Origin: Ilyomonas sp965199905
GTDB taxonomy: Bacteria > Bacteroidota > Bacteroidia > Chitinophagales > Chitinophagaceae
Assembly: GCA_965199905.1 (NCBI GenBank)
Contig: OZ241366.1
Location: forward strand, 3,720,001-3,784,000
DNA: 64,000 nt
Reading direction: 5' to 3'
Shown in pieces: positions 8,036-16,000 of this stretch. Each line of letters starts with the position of its first letter. Position 1 is the first letter of the stretch. The translations under genes and the position numbers were made by a program. Under the pieces are notes generated by a model. That model was not told the DNA's origin and did not search any database. It worked only from the letters and a program-made list of their open reading frames with translations.

Positions 8036-8881
8036 ATGATACATCAGTCATTCCTTTCGCTGGCAGCGAACTTCAAAGCCGTTTTCTTAGACTCATACGG
8101 CGTGCTGAAAAATTATAAAGGATTGATTGATGGTGTACAGAACAGTATCGGGGTTTTGCGCAGCCAGGGTATTGCCATTCGCATTCTTACCAACGATGCC
8201 TCGCGCAGCCAGCAGCAGCAGGCTGAAAGCTTTACCAGGCTTGGCTTGCAAGGCATCGATGCTTCTGAAATTATTACTTCGGGAATGATGGCGAGAGACT
8301 TTCTTCAGCAAAAAATAAACTCTGGTAAAATTGCTTACCTCGGCACCGAAAACTCAGCCGGTTATATCCTGCAATCAGGCTTAGAGCACATAGCTGTAAG
8401 CGATATTTTAATGACCGATATTGATGATATTTCGGCTTTTGTTTTTTTGGACGATGAAGGCTTCAACTGGAACCGTGATATCAACAAAACCATTAACCTG
8501 CTGCGGAAGCGGAACATTCCTGTTATCGTTGCCAATTCCGATAAAATTTACCCGGTATCGAAGAACGATGTATCAATTGCCACAGGTGGTCTTGCGCAAC
8601 TGGCAGAAAGCATTTTGCATAAAAAGTTTATACACTTTGGAAAGCCCGATACGCAGATGTTTATCTATGCTTTCGAAGACCTGAACCGGCAGGGCAATTT
8701 TGTAAGAGAAGACATCCTGATGGTGGGCGATAACCTGAACACTGATATTTTGGGCGGCAACAAATTCGGTGTAAAAACAGCATTGGTATTATCGGGCAAT
8801 ACACGACCTGATACAGTTGATCTGCAAATTGAAGCGTCGGGTATTCTTCCTGATTTTATATGTGATTCAATTGTAGAGTAA
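8036..8881 (+). CDS. HAD-IIA family phosphatase (NagD-like)
   Basis: A 281-residue haloacid dehalogenase hydrolase. Motif I is FLDSYGVLKN with Asp19 as the nucleophile; the +2 residue is Tyr instead of the usual Asp, which is seen in the subgroup related to TIGR01459. Motif II is RILTNDASRS (~49-58). Motif III lysine is in FGKPDTQMF and motif IV is MVGDNLNTDILGG (~230-242). The C2-type cap lies between motifs II and III, the mark of HAD-IIA. The loss of the +2 acid suggests altered or reduced phosphatase activity. It is the last gene of the ligase/kinase/phosphatase operon and is followed by a repeat-rich gap. Confidence 0.88.
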   Translation: MIHQSFLSLAANFKAVFLDSYGVLKNYKGLIDGVQNSIGVLRSQGIAIRILTNDASRSQQQQAESFTRLGLQGIDASEIITSGMMARDFLQQKINSGKIAYLGTENSAGYILQSGLEHIAVSDILMTDIDDISAFVFLDDEGFNWNRDINKTINLLRKRNIPVIVANSDKIYPVSKNDVSIATGGLAQLAESILHKKFIHFGKPDTQMFIYAFEDLNRQGNFVREDILMVGDNLNTDILGGNKFGVKTALVLSGNTRPDTVDLQIEASGILPDFICDSIVE

Positions 8882-8944
8882 TCATAATAAACACCCTGAT
8901 GTTTGGAGGCGAATGATGGTGAGTTATGAGTCAGTTTGAATAAA

Positions 8945-9000
8945 TACAAAATACATTTTTGGTAACCATCGTTTGTCATTTTGTGATCGACAGTTGTGAT
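8945..9000 (-). repeat. Dispersed intergenic repeat, copy B (3' half only)
   Basis: Read on the minus strand it gives CAACTGTCGATCACAAAA, then ACGATGGTTACCAAAAA and TGTATTT, the right half of the element seen complete at 35501-35610. A short GGTGAGTTATGAGTCAG word of another repeat family adjoins at 8918-8934. The left half is replaced by the fragment at 9011-9158. Confidence 0.75.
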
Positions 9001-9010
9001 TCTTGTGTAT

Positions 9011-9158
9011 TGGTAAATCGTTCAGCGGCTCATTAAAATCATCAGGTGTGGAAAGCTCATCTTCCAAACCCCCTAATACACGTTTAAGCTTATTGCTGTT
9101 GCCCTGTGACTGTTGGTAGAAACGTAACAATCACATCGGATTTGTATGATTTTGCCAT
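9011..9158 (-). pseudogene. Possible DUF2281-type antitoxin fragment
   Basis: On the minus strand a start at 9158 gives MAKSYKSDVIV, then a shift of frame is needed to enter RFYQQSQGNSNKLKRVLG and LSTPDDFNEPLNDLP. The end TPDDFNEPLNDL resembles the C-terminal PDDFDEPLEDF of DUF2281 antitoxins (partners of PIN toxins). The frame then runs straight into repeat copy B. No toxin gene is adjacent. This is a weak call made from one short motif. Confidence 0.3.
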
Positions 9159-9257
9159 GATCATACTTACCCTTTATTGTTATAAGCATTGTTTCTTTTA
9201 TTTAAAGATAAACGGATGTTCTTTTGCAGTTGAGTTCGTTTTGCTGTTGAGGTCGTA

Positions 9258-9300
9258 ATAAAACAAAACGTCCTGCACAATGGAGGACGTTTTGTTTTAT
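9258..9300. terminator. Perfect 17-bp stem terminator, probably bidirectional
   Basis: ATAAAACAAAACGTCCT at 9258-9274 pairs perfectly with 9284-9300 across a 9-base loop. A-rich and T-rich ends give a U-tract in either direction. It sits 19 bp downstream of the M1 peptidase stop and ends that transcript. Confidence 0.85.
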
Positions 9301-9319
9301 TAAAAGCATTTAATAATCT

Positions 9320-11275
9320 CTACTCATTCGGATACACATTGTTTCCTCTATTGCTATCAGGATAATTTTTATCCGGATCAACCACCACTTTGGTAATCGG
9401 GTTCGTATTGGCAAAACGGAAGCGCCAGGTGTCGCCATGCTGCCATACTTCCACAGGCAATGTTAAGCGTGTTTTCTTGCCATTGGCTTCCGTAACTTCT
9501 ACAACCGTTGGCATTGGCAACTGACCTAAATTTTGCACTGTAATAATGCTGCCGGCTGATGGATTGTTGCGCTCTGCCAGTTGCACACCATCAATACCCT
9601 GGTCTATTTTCCAGTTATTAATAAACCATCCGCGCCAGAACCAGTCCAGCGTTTCGCCGCCATAGTTTTCCATGCAATGAAAAAAGTCGTAAGGAGTTGG
9701 ATGCTTGAATGCCCACTTATGAACATAATAGCTGAACGCGCTATCAAACCTGCCTTTACCGAGAATATGGTTGCGAAGCAATGTTAAGCCTGCACCTGGT
9801 TTTGAATAAGCTACGATGCCTAAGTTGCGGCCTGATGTAACGTCTGGAACCGTGAAGATGCCTTCTGCGCTATCGTTATAAAAAAAGCGGCTGTATTTCA
9901 AAAGATTCGACGCGTTGCTGTCAAGATATTCGCCCTTGTTAAACGCACTGTCTGCCATGGTATTGATGAACGTATTAAAGCCTTCATCCATCCACGGAAA
10001 CTTGCGCTCGTTGCTGCCCACAATCATTGGAAACCAGTTGTGCCCAAACTCATGCGAAGTAACGCCCCACAGGCTCTTATTTTTAGCCCGCGAACCGCAG
10101 AACACAATGCCCGGGTATTCCATGCCGCCAACAATGCCGGCAACATTGGTAGCCACCGGATAAGAGAATTCAAATAAATATTTTGAGTAAAATTCAATGG
10201 CGCCTTTTACGTATTCTGTTGAACGGCTCCACGCACTGTCACCAGCTACTTCAACCGGGTACACGCTGGCAGCCACGGCTTTCTTTCCGCTTGGTAAATT
10301 TATACGTGCCGCATCCCACACAAAGGCAGCAGAAGAAGCCCAGGCCACATCGCGTGTGTTAGTGCAGCGGAACTTCCAGGTTACACGTTTTGCGGGCGCC
10401 TGCGCTGCACTGTTCACTTCATCTATTGTGCGAATCATAACTGTACTATCGCTGTTCTTCGCTTTGTTCCAGCGCGCTAATTGTTCTTTGGTTAATACTT
10501 CATTCGGGTTCAGTAACTCGCCGGAGCCAACAACGATTTGTCCTGCCGGTGCGCTAATGCTGTAATCGATGTTTCCATACTCTAAATAGAATTCACCTTG
10601 ACCTAAGTACGGCAATGTGTTCCATCCGTTCACGTTATCATACACACACATGCGCGGGTACCATTGCGCCACTTCATCTATCCAGCCATTCTTTGTTTTC
10701 AGTTTGCCCAAACGGTCCGTACCGTATTCAGGAATGCTAAAGCTGTATTCGATTTTAAACTGGATATTACCTCCATTCGATTTAATATCATCAGGCAGTT
10801 TTATCTGCATCCTTGTATCGCTGATCAGGTAATTTGCATCCGTTGTTTTGCCATTCTGAACAATGCTTACCGATTTGATTTTATAACCACCATCAAATTG
10901 ATTTCGGTTTGCCCAGCGACCTCCGCTTATGGCTGTGGTAGACACAGCCCGCGACTGCAAACTGTAAATGTTCTGGTCAACCTGCAGCCATACAAACGAC
11001 AGGTTCTGCGGGCTGTTATTGGTGTAGGAAATGGTAACAGAGCCGCTAACAGAATTGAGCGAATCATCCAGTGTAGAAGCAATGTTATAGTCTGCGCGGT
11101 TTTGCCAGTACTTCGGTCCCGGCGTGCCATCAGCAGCGCGCACTTCGTCGCCATACATCGGGTAGAACAAGGGCGAAAAAGCTTCGTGCTGATCGTAGGC
11201 CGGTGTTTGCGCAGAAGCCGTCATAGCTGCCATGGCAAGAGATGCCAGCAGGCATAATTTGTGTTTCATTCTCAT
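9320..11275 (-). CDS. Secreted M1-family zinc metallopeptidase
   Basis: A 651-residue exported peptidase. The start gives a signal peptide ending near ASLAMAAMTASAQ; a second ATG two codons on is equally possible. The N-terminal beta-rich domain is followed by the catalytic domain with GGMEYPGIVF (the GAMEN-like exopeptidase motif, here GGMEYP), the zinc site TSHEFGHNWFP (HExxH near residue 408) and the third ligand in WMDEGFNTFIN. The usual active-site tyrosine region follows (YSKPGAGLTLLRNH). Length and order fit Bacteroidota M1 peptidases of the periplasm or cell surface. It is a single-gene unit ending at the 9258-9300 hairpin. Confidence 0.92.
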   Translation of the reverse strand: MRMKHKLCLLASLAMAAMTASAQTPAYDQHEAFSPLFYPMYGDEVRAADGTPGPKYWQNRADYNIASTLDDSLNSVSGSVTISYTNNSPQNLSFVWLQVDQNIYSLQSRAVSTTAISGGRWANRNQFDGGYKIKSVSIVQNGKTTDANYLISDTRMQIKLPDDIKSNGGNIQFKIEYSFSIPEYGTDRLGKLKTKNGWIDEVAQWYPRMCVYDNVNGWNTLPYLGQGEFYLEYGNIDYSISAPAGQIVVGSGELLNPNEVLTKEQLARWNKAKNSDSTVMIRTIDEVNSAAQAPAKRVTWKFRCTNTRDVAWASSAAFVWDAARINLPSGKKAVAASVYPVEVAGDSAWSRSTEYVKGAIEFYSKYLFEFSYPVATNVAGIVGGMEYPGIVFCGSRAKNKSLWGVTSHEFGHNWFPMIVGSNERKFPWMDEGFNTFINTMADSAFNKGEYLDSNASNLLKYSRFFYNDSAEGIFTVPDVTSGRNLGIVAYSKPGAGLTLLRNHILGKGRFDSAFSYYVHKWAFKHPTPYDFFHCMENYGGETLDWFWRGWFINNWKIDQGIDGVQLAERNNPSAGSIITVQNLGQLPMPTVVEVTEANGKKTRLTLPVEVWQHGDTWRFRFANTNPITKVVVDPDKNYPDSNRGNNVYPNE

Positions 11276-11445
11276 GTAAAAAGTATCAGTTTTTGTAAAG
11301 TAAAATTGCTAAGAAGTATTGCCTATGCAATTTTCGGGCAATTGTACTTTTTTTCCTTTCAATCATTTGCGGAGCCGATCAAAAGTCGCGTGCATACATT
11401 ATTTTACGCAGGTTTTATAACATCAGGCTAACACAATTTGCTATT

Positions 11446-11453
11446 TACATCTG
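11446..11453 (+). promoter_or_regulatory. Putative -7 element four bases before the GNAT start
   Basis: TACATCTG approximates the Bacteroidota -7 consensus TAnnTTTG with one mismatch. Exactly four bases separate it from ATG 11458, so the transcript would be leaderless or nearly so. No convincing -33 TTTG is seen at the right distance. Confidence 0.35.
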
Positions 11454-11457
11454 GCCT

Positions 11458-11943
11458 ATGAATCTCGAAACGGAGCGCTTGCTTTTATCGGAAATTACAT
11501 TGAACGATGCGGAGTCTATCTACGCCATTTATTCTCATCCCAAAGTGATAGAATATTATACCGACGTGCCCATTGCCGGCGAAGAAGATACTGTCAATTT
11601 TATTAGCCGCATTACTGATGGAGATAACCTTATCTTCAGTATAAAGCTGAAAGAAAAGCCTGATGAAATCATTGGTGATTGTGGGCTACACGATTGGAAT
11701 GAGAAAATGCACACGATAGAAATCGGCGGTTCCTTATTGCCTGATTTCTGGGGGAAAGGCATCATGACGGAAGCTTTTAATGCTTTAATCAGCTACGCAA
11801 GAAACGAAATGAAAGCCCAGACCATTAAAGCAAAAACAAACCGCCATAACCGGCAGGCAATCCGTGCGGTAAAAAAGCTTGGCTTTACAGTGTTTTCAAT
11901 GACGGAAACAGAAGTTATTTTAAGTAAGAAATATACAAGCTAA
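11458..11943 (+). CDS. GNAT N-acetyltransferase (RimJ/RimL type)
   Basis: A 161-residue acetyl-CoA-dependent N-acetyltransferase of the RimJ/RimL subgroup. It opens with LETERLLLSEITLNDAESI, has the strand GDCGLHDWN, the acetyl-CoA loop LLPDFWGKGIMTEAFNALI (Q/RxxGxG/A-type, ~93-111) and the C-terminal TNRHNRQAIRAVKKLGFT. The substrate, a ribosomal-protein N-terminus, amino acid or other amine, cannot be inferred. It converges on mreD, and the two stop codons overlap by four bases. Confidence 0.9.
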   Translation: MNLETERLLLSEITLNDAESIYAIYSHPKVIEYYTDVPIAGEEDTVNFISRITDGDNLIFSIKLKEKPDEIIGDCGLHDWNEKMHTIEIGGSLLPDFWGKGIMTEAFNALISYARNEMKAQTIKAKTNRHNRQAIRAVKKLGFTVFSMTETEVILSKKYTS

Positions 11944-12473
11944 GCTGCATTGGTTCTGTATTTCGCTTTACGCGGAAACAACATTTCCGTAATAAAAATC
12001 AATAGCATACTAATGCCGGTAGTTGCTCCAAGCTTCGTAATAAAATACAGGAAGTTGCCAAACTGCAGCCACTCGATAAAGATGAGATAAGCGTTGTGCA
12101 AAACGGTAAGAATCAAAGCATATAAAAAGTAAGGAGTAAAGCCTAAACTCTTGATGCTTGGCTCGGCATAGCTGAATTCATTTTTTTCCTGCGGCAGCAT
12201 CAGGTTAATGATGAACGGACGCACATACGCAATCAACACACATGGAGCTGCATGCAAGCCTGGTGTATTGGTAAAATAATCCATCGCCAGCCCGAATACA
12301 AATGCAATCAGCAACAACCCGAACCGGGAAATAGAAAACGGCAGCCACAGTATAAACAGGAAGTATAGCCATGGCTTTACAAACTGGTGAATGGCAGGTA
12401 TTTTACTCAGCACAAAAGCCTGCACCAGGATGAACAATACAAAACGGATAATATTTTTAAGCAGACTACTCAT
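11940..12473 (-). CDS. mreD: Rod shape-determining protein MreD
   Basis: A 177-residue polytopic membrane protein of the elongasome. Five or so hydrophobic helices are visible, including FVLFILVQAFVLSKIP and WLPFSISRFGLLLIAFVFG; the LAMDYFTNTPGLHA segment (~60-73) is the conserved MreD loop. It lies three bases after the mreC stop. In many Bacteroidota PBP2 and RodA genes follow mreD; here a convergent GNAT gene follows instead, so the operon ends at mreD. Confidence 0.9.
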   Translation of the reverse strand: MSSLLKNIIRFVLFILVQAFVLSKIPAIHQFVKPWLYFLFILWLPFSISRFGLLLIAFVFGLAMDYFTNTPGLHAAPCVLIAYVRPFIINLMLPQEKNEFSYAEPSIKSLGFTPYFLYALILTVLHNAYLIFIEWLQFGNFLYFITKLGATTGISMLLIFITEMLFPRKAKYRTNAA

Positions 12474-12476
12474 TGA

Positions 12477-13331
12477 TTAACTCTTTGGTATGGCAGCTTC
12501 TAATTTCTTCTGCTCTTCCCAGCGCATGTTCTTAATTAAGTAAACGTATTGCAGGTTGTAAAAATTGGTAGCCGTTTGCAAACGCAATGTGTAAAAGGCG
12601 GAAGAAGGATCAATGGTATAATTATCAACCGTGCCTACCATCATACCTTCGGGAAAGTTGCCGGATAAGTTGCTGGTTAATATTGTATCGCCCTTTTTAA
12701 TCTTCGCACTTTTAGGCACGTTGTGCATGGTAATGTAAGAAGCGCTTTTGCCATCCCAATCTATATATCCACTGTTGGTAGAATCCTTCTTCAGCATGGC
12801 GCTTACGCGCGAGTTGTGGTTGAGCACACTCATCACCACGCTATAATTATCACTTACCGAAATCACTTTGCCTACAATACCATTCGGACCCGCAACGCCC
12901 ATGTCTTTCATCACGCCCTGCTTTGCGCCAAGCTCAAGAGTGATGTAGTTATTTTCTTCTGTTGTTGAATTGTTTACCACGCGTGCTAACAGGAAATCGA
13001 ATTTGCGGATGCGACCCAGTGTATCGCGCATCATCGTATCAATCTTCGATATATTGATACTGTCTGTGCTGCCGTTGGCATTGCCATTCAATAAAGCCAG
13101 TAACTGCCTGTTTTGTGCAGCTAATTGTTCATTGGTTTTGCGCAGCGTAAAATATTCATGCACGTTGTTATACTGCGTATTAACGCGACCGATAACGCCA
13201 TTTGCCGAGCCGGCAAAATAGCCTTCATAAGTCTTGTTGTAATTCACCAGCACAAGAATGCATAGTATCTGCAAAACCACAAATACAAACAGTACAAAAA
13301 AGCGTTGTATGAACAGGAAAATATTGCGCAT
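12477..13331 (-). CDS. mreC: Rod shape-determining protein MreC
   Basis: A 284-residue bitopic periplasmic protein that links MreB to PBP2. The start at ATG 13331 gives MRNIFLFIQRFFVLFVFVVL, a proper membrane anchor. An in-frame ATG at 13376 would add 15 residues encoded by a palindromic repeat and was rejected. A coiled-coil stretch (VHEYFTLRKTNEQLAAQNRQ) precedes the beta-domains, where GPNGIVGKVISVSDNYSVV and LTSNLSGNFPEGMMVGTV are typical. It lies between mreB and mreD; the mreB-mreC gap of 80 bp holds a hairpin. Confidence 0.93.
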   Translation of the reverse strand: MRNIFLFIQRFFVLFVFVVLQILCILVLVNYNKTYEGYFAGSANGVIGRVNTQYNNVHEYFTLRKTNEQLAAQNRQLLALLNGNANGSTDSINISKIDTMMRDTLGRIRKFDFLLARVVNNSTTEENNYITLELGAKQGVMKDMGVAGPNGIVGKVISVSDNYSVVMSVLNHNSRVSAMLKKDSTNSGYIDWDGKSASYITMHNVPKSAKIKKGDTILTSNLSGNFPEGMMVGTVDNYTIDPSSAFYTLRLQTATNFYNLQYVYLIKNMRWEEQKKLEAAIPKS

Positions 13332-13350
13332 GAAAGAAGGTGTGAGAAGT

Positions 13351-13404
13351 GAGGTATGAGGTATGAGGCAAAGCATTCCACTGATACCTCATACCCCGAA
13401 CCTC
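13351..13404. repeat. GTGAGAAGTGAGG-type hairpin between mreB and mreC
   Basis: GAGGTATGAGGTATGAGG (13351-13368) pairs at 15 of 18 positions with 13387-13404, leaving an 18-base loop. It belongs by wording to the GTGAGTAGTGA family of palindromes at 15919-15988, 53725-53795 and elsewhere. It sits inside the presumed mreBCD transcript, so it may set the mreB to mreCD ratio. Confidence 0.7.
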
Positions 13405-13411
13405 AAACCTT

Positions 13412-14437
13412 TTATCTCATTATAAACGGATAACGCTGATAGTGTTTTAAGGCAATACCGGTACCGCGTACTACACTCTTAAGAGGATCGTCAGCTATAT
13501 GAACCGGCAGTTTAATTTTTTGGCTTAAGCGTTTATCTAAGCCACGCAACAAAGCGCCACCACCCGTTAAATACAAACCTCTGCGATAGATGTCGGCTGC
13601 AAGTTCCGGCGGCGTAGTTTCCAACGCTTTTAGTACCGCTTCTTCTATTTTGAAAATGCTTTTATCAAGCGCTTCCGCAATTTCCTGGTAGCTTACCATA
13701 ATTTGTTTTGGAATACCTGTTACAAGGTCGCGGCCGTTTACAGGAAGATCATCAGGCGGCGTTTCCAGGTCTTTCGTTGCGGCGCCAATCTGAATCTTTA
13801 TTTGTTCAGCCGTACGTTCTCCAATCAACAAGCTATGGTAGCGGCGCAAAGCTTCCATAATATCCATTGTAAACTCATCGCCGGCGATACGAATACTTTG
13901 GTCGCAAACGATACCAGCCAAAGCAATAACGGTAATGCCTGTAGTGCCGCCCCCGATATCAATGATCATGTTACCAACCGGTTCTTCCACATCAATGCCG
14001 ATACCGATAGCGGCTGCCATAGGTTCGTGTAAAAGATAAACTTCTTTGGCGCCGGCTTGCTCGGCACTGTCGCGCACCGCACGTTTTTCTACTTCCGTAA
14101 TGCTCGACGGAATGCAGATCATCATGCGCCAGCTCGGTGGAAAGAGTGGCTTTTTCGGGTAAATCATTTTGATCATCTCGCGAATCATTAGCTCGGCAGC
14201 GTTAAAGTCGGCAATTACGCCATCTTTCAGCGGGCGAACGGTGCGAATGCTTTCGTGCGTTTTTTCGTGCATCAGCAGGGCGCGCTTGCCCACGGCTAAT
14301 ACTTCTTTTGGATTGTTGCGGTTAAGCGCAACTATGGAAGGTTCGTTAACTACAATTTCTTCATTGTGAATAATAAGCGTATTAGCGGTGCCAAGGTCCA
14401 TCGCAATTTCTTGCGTAAAAAAATTAAAGAGTGCCAT
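13412..14437 (-). CDS. mreB: Rod shape-determining actin homologue MreB
   Basis: A 341-residue bacterial actin that directs lateral cell-wall synthesis. The start MALFNFFTQEIAMDLGTANT leads directly into phosphate loop 1 (DLGTANTLI). Further actin-fold motifs are the EPSIVALNR strand, the adenosine and phosphate-2 region IIDIGGGTTGITVIAL, GGGALLRGLDKRL and the C-terminal GTGIALKH. Length is standard. It is the first gene of mreBCD. Its presence implies a rod shape at some growth stage. Confidence 0.98.
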   Translation of the reverse strand: MALFNFFTQEIAMDLGTANTLIIHNEEIVVNEPSIVALNRNNPKEVLAVGKRALLMHEKTHESIRTVRPLKDGVIADFNAAELMIREMIKMIYPKKPLFPPSWRMMICIPSSITEVEKRAVRDSAEQAGAKEVYLLHEPMAAAIGIGIDVEEPVGNMIIDIGGGTTGITVIALAGIVCDQSIRIAGDEFTMDIMEALRRYHSLLIGERTAEQIKIQIGAATKDLETPPDDLPVNGRDLVTGIPKQIMVSYQEIAEALDKSIFKIEEAVLKALETTPPELAADIYRRGLYLTGGGALLRGLDKRLSQKIKLPVHIADDPLKSVVRGTGIALKHYQRYPFIMR

Positions 14438-14580
14438 TTATTTATATAGGATAAAAAATTCGTAAATCGGTATTTCGGACAGGGTGCAAATTTGTATGAA
14501 ATAAACCGAATTATCAAAGTGTGCAAAAGCAAAATTACGTTGTGGTTTAATTAACAGAAATAATAACAGTTTATTGTGCG

Positions 14581-14694
14581 AAGCTGATAGCTGTCAGTTA
14601 TCTGCTTTGAAAAATAAGAATAAATTAGGAGCCGGTGAAAAGAAACATCTCTTACCGGCTGATAGCTGATTGCTGACCGCTACATAGCTGAAGG
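14581..14694. repeat. Degenerate palindromic repeat of the AGCTGATAGCTG family
   Basis: AAGCTGATAGCTGTCAGTTA at 14581-14600 and the segment from 14657 (GGCTGATAGCTGATTGCTG) carry the same words, with a small internal stem GAGCCGGTGA / CTTACCGGCT between them. It lies in the 257-bp gap between mreB and tadA. Related words occur at 33437-33548 and, inside a gene, at 57391-57430. Confidence 0.55.
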
Positions 14695-15144
14695 CTACTT
14701 TCTCCTTTGCTTAAAAAAATCCTTCATCAGTTGCGCGCATTCTTCGCCCAGCACGCCGGCTATCAGTTTTGTTTTTGGGTGAAAAGGATAAACTTCTCTT
14801 GTAATGTGCCCGTAGCCATTTTTATCATCTTTGGCTCCATAAACCACGGTTCCGATTTTACTCCAGTACAAAGCGCCGCAACACATAAGGCAAGGCTCAA
14901 CGGTTACATACAAAGTGGCTGCCGGTAAATATTTCGCACCCAGAAAGTGACAGGCTGCCGTGAGCGAAAGCATCTCAGCATGAGCTGTTGGATCTTTCAA
15001 TAATTCAGTTTGGTTATAAGCCCGCGCAACAATTTTATTGTTGATAACCACTACTGCGCCCACAGGCACTTCTTCTGCATCAAATGCATTTTCCGCTTCG
15101 CGCAAAGCATGGTACATGAAGTATTCGTGTGAGTGTGGTGTCAT
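14695..15144 (-). CDS. tadA: tRNA-specific adenosine deaminase TadA
   Basis: A 149-residue zinc deaminase that converts A34 to inosine in tRNA-Arg(ACG). The chosen start (15144) gives MTPHSHEYFMYHALREAENA; an upstream in-frame start at 15276 would add 44 residues translated from a repeat element and was rejected. Zinc and catalytic residues are in TAHAEMLSL (HAE) and VTVEPCLMCCGALYWSKI (PCxxC). The ends KIGTVVYGAKDDKNGYG and LGEECAQLMKDFF fit TadA. A guanine deaminase-like role is a less likely alternative. Confidence 0.93.
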   Translation of the reverse strand: MTPHSHEYFMYHALREAENAFDAEEVPVGAVVVINNKIVARAYNQTELLKDPTAHAEMLSLTAACHFLGAKYLPAATLYVTVEPCLMCCGALYWSKIGTVVYGAKDDKNGYGHITREVYPFHPKTKLIAGVLGEECAQLMKDFFKQRRK

Positions 15145-15162
15145 TGGTTGGCGAAAATATGA

Positions 15163-15440
15163 TTTGCCACGAAGACACGAAGCACACAAAGTTTTACAGG
15201 AAGGAAGCAAACTGCGCCCGTCATTGCGAGGCGCGAAGCAATCTGTGTTATGCGATAGAAACTGTTTATAAATCACAAATCTGTTAGCTTCATTATCACT
15301 GCTCCTGACTGTTCATTAATCACAAACAACCTCATTATACAATTTACAGATTGCTTCGTGCCTCGTAATGATGGCAACAAAAAAGGTTCACAAAAAATCT
15401 CCGTGAACCTTTTATTCTTTGTGCCTTAGCGGCATTCAAA
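15163..15440. repeat. Composite nested inverted repeat (about 280 bp)
   Basis: Outer arms are TTTGCCACGAAGACACGAAG (from 15163) against 15416-15440, which reads GGCACAAAG on the other strand with partial pairing. Inner arms are GTCATTGCGAGGCGCGAAGC from 15221 and 15350-15376 (ATTGCTTCGTGCCTCGTAAT). A further stem AAAGGTTCAC / GTGAACCTTT lies at 15384-15411. The whole gap between tadA and the Hsp20 gene is taken up by this structure, and no gene is seen. Confidence 0.65.
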
Positions 15441-15444
15441 AACA

Positions 15445-15888
15445 CTAATCGATATTTACTTCCTGCGCAGGCTTTTTTGCCTCGGCAGTTTTAGGAAGCG
15501 TGATGATCAACACACCGTTTTCCTGTTTCGCTTTTATCGCTGTTGTATCCACTTCTTCATTCAAACGAACAATGCGCTCAAATGATTTAACCGGATATTC
15601 CTGGCTCACGAAGTTCGGCTGGTTGCTTTCATCTATCGTGCGGGTGCCGCTGATGTGCAGCAGTCCATCGGTAACAGCCACTTTGATGTTCTCTTTATCA
15701 AAGCCGGTTGCATATACATACACGTCAAAGCTATTCTCTGTTTCAGCAATGTTTACCGGCACATTATACTTGGGTCTGCGAAAGCCAAAGCCCGGATGAA
15801 ATCCGCGTCTGCCACCGAAACGATTAAAAGAATGACCATGTTTTGTAAAGGCAGGATGATCGCCTGCCATGTTCCATTTTCCGTACAT
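15445..15888 (-). CDS. Hsp20/alpha-crystallin small heat shock protein
   Basis: A 147-residue ATP-independent holdase. The Gly/Phe/His-rich N-terminus (RFGGRRGFHPGFGFRRPKY) precedes the alpha-crystallin domain: VNIAETENSFDVYVYATGFD, HISGTRT, SFERIVRLNEEVD, and ENGVLIITLPK, where GVLIITLPK is the conserved end of the beta-sandwich. The C-terminal I-x-I-like tail is degenerate (EVNID). Two small membrane proteins follow upstream on the same strand (16001-16548), separated by a palindromic repeat. Confidence 0.94.
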   Translation of the reverse strand: MYGKWNMAGDHPAFTKHGHSFNRFGGRRGFHPGFGFRRPKYNVPVNIAETENSFDVYVYATGFDKENIKVAVTDGLLHISGTRTIDESNQPNFVSQEYPVKSFERIVRLNEEVDTTAIKAKQENGVLIITLPKTAEAKKPAQEVNID

Positions 15889-15918
15889 ATACTTGTTGTT
15901 TTATTGATGACAATTTTT

Positions 15919-15988
15919 GGTGAGAAATGAGTCGTGAATGGTGAGTTATCAATACATATCTTACCACTCACCACTTACTATTCACTAC
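15919..15988. repeat. GTGAGAAATGAGT-type palindrome upstream of Hsp20
   Basis: GGTGAGAAATGAGTCGTGAA (from 15919) is an imperfect inverted repeat of 15962-15988 (TACCACTCACCACTTACTAT). It occupies the 112-bp gap between the small membrane gene and the Hsp20 gene and belongs to the same wording family as 53725-53795. Confidence 0.65.
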
Positions 15989-16000
15989 GCACAGGAATTA

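Noticed and set aside
13332..13376. 15-residue N-terminal extension of MreC
   Set aside because: It is translated from the GTGAGAAGTGAGG palindrome and would bury the membrane anchor behind a non-native leader.
13340..13410. Possible CRISPR repeats from GAGGTATGAGGTATGAGG
   Set aside because: The words are directly adjacent, form one hairpin and have no regular spacers; no cas gene is present.
15145..15276. 44-residue N-terminal extension of TadA
   Set aside because: The extra residues are encoded by repeat words (CATTGCGAGGCGCGAAGC) and TadA normally starts at the MTPHSHEYFM position.
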